A DNA stretch of 31,235 nt, from contig JAZNIW010000061.1 of assembly GCA_045577695.1 (NCBI GenBank), forward strand, positions 1 through 31,235, written 5' to 3'. Position 1 is the first letter of the stretch. The number at the start of each line of letters is the position of its first letter. Below the pieces are notes generated by a model. The model worked only from the letters and a program-made list of their open reading frames with translations. It ran no database searches and had not been told where the DNA came from. Positions 31,209 through 31,235 of the stretch are shown piece by piece. The stretch is from UMGS1279 sp045577695. Its GTDB lineage: Bacteria; Bacillota; Clostridia; Oscillospirales; Acutalibacteraceae. A program made the translations under genes and the position numbers.

Positions 31209-31235
31209 CGGCATTCGATCACATTACCGCCAAAT

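Noticed and set aside
1..31235. Prophage, integrative element or defence system
   Set aside because: No integrase, transposase, phage structural or defence genes were seen; gene content is conserved core.

Overview
The window looks like a chromosomal core segment of an endospore-forming low-GC Gram-positive bacterium of class Clostridia, most likely near Oscillospiraceae/Ruminococcaceae. This rests on gene content (RNase J, GdpP, SpoIVB, DpaA/DpaB, a YlmC-type protein, Asp23/FakA), consensus TTGACA/TATAAT promoters, strong GGAGG ribosome binding sites and several TTG starts. The lineage is inference. No phage, insertion sequence, CRISPR array, rRNA or tRNA gene was found.

Layout. Bases 1-453 are non-coding: two 61-bp-period palindromic repeats, a + strand terminator for a gene left of the window, and a degenerate 99-bp tandem repeat that runs into the 3' end of ssrA. 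ssrA (tmRNA) and smpB lie on the - strand and together form the trans-translation module. Divergent from them, a long + strand run (1.5-11.4 kb) carries RNase J, gdpP, rplI, dnaB, tilS, hpt, ftsH and ylmC. It covers RNA turnover, c-di-AMP breakdown, translation, replication, tRNA-Ile lysidinylation, purine salvage and membrane proteolysis. spoIVB follows and faces the - strand pair dpaB/dpaA (dipicolinate synthase), so the middle of the window is a sporulation block. dpaA has a good sigma-K-like promoter.

From 14.5 to 20.7 kb the + strand carries murC, pepD, an OPT-family transporter overlapping a PqqD-like gene, and a sporulation-type polysaccharide deacetylase. From 20.8 to 25.1 kb there are a lipoprotein with an RsgI-like domain, a small UspA-like gene and a polar amino acid ABC transporter operon. 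The last - strand block (25.2-31.0 kb) is SBP_bac_5 lipoprotein - asp23 - fakA - recG.

Most of the window is conserved housekeeping. The strongest unusual signal is the amino acid binding lipoprotein at 24269-25066. Its two sequence halves are in swapped order relative to the normal family, which looks like a natural circular permutation with the ligand-site motifs kept. Other points are an ftsH/ylmC hairpin that contains the ylmC ribosome binding site, a tmRNA tag ending NDNSKVAYAA with an unusual resume codon position, the 99-bp repeats abutting ssrA, the PepD-OPT-PqqD cluster without a radical SAM partner, and a hairpin element at the right edge.
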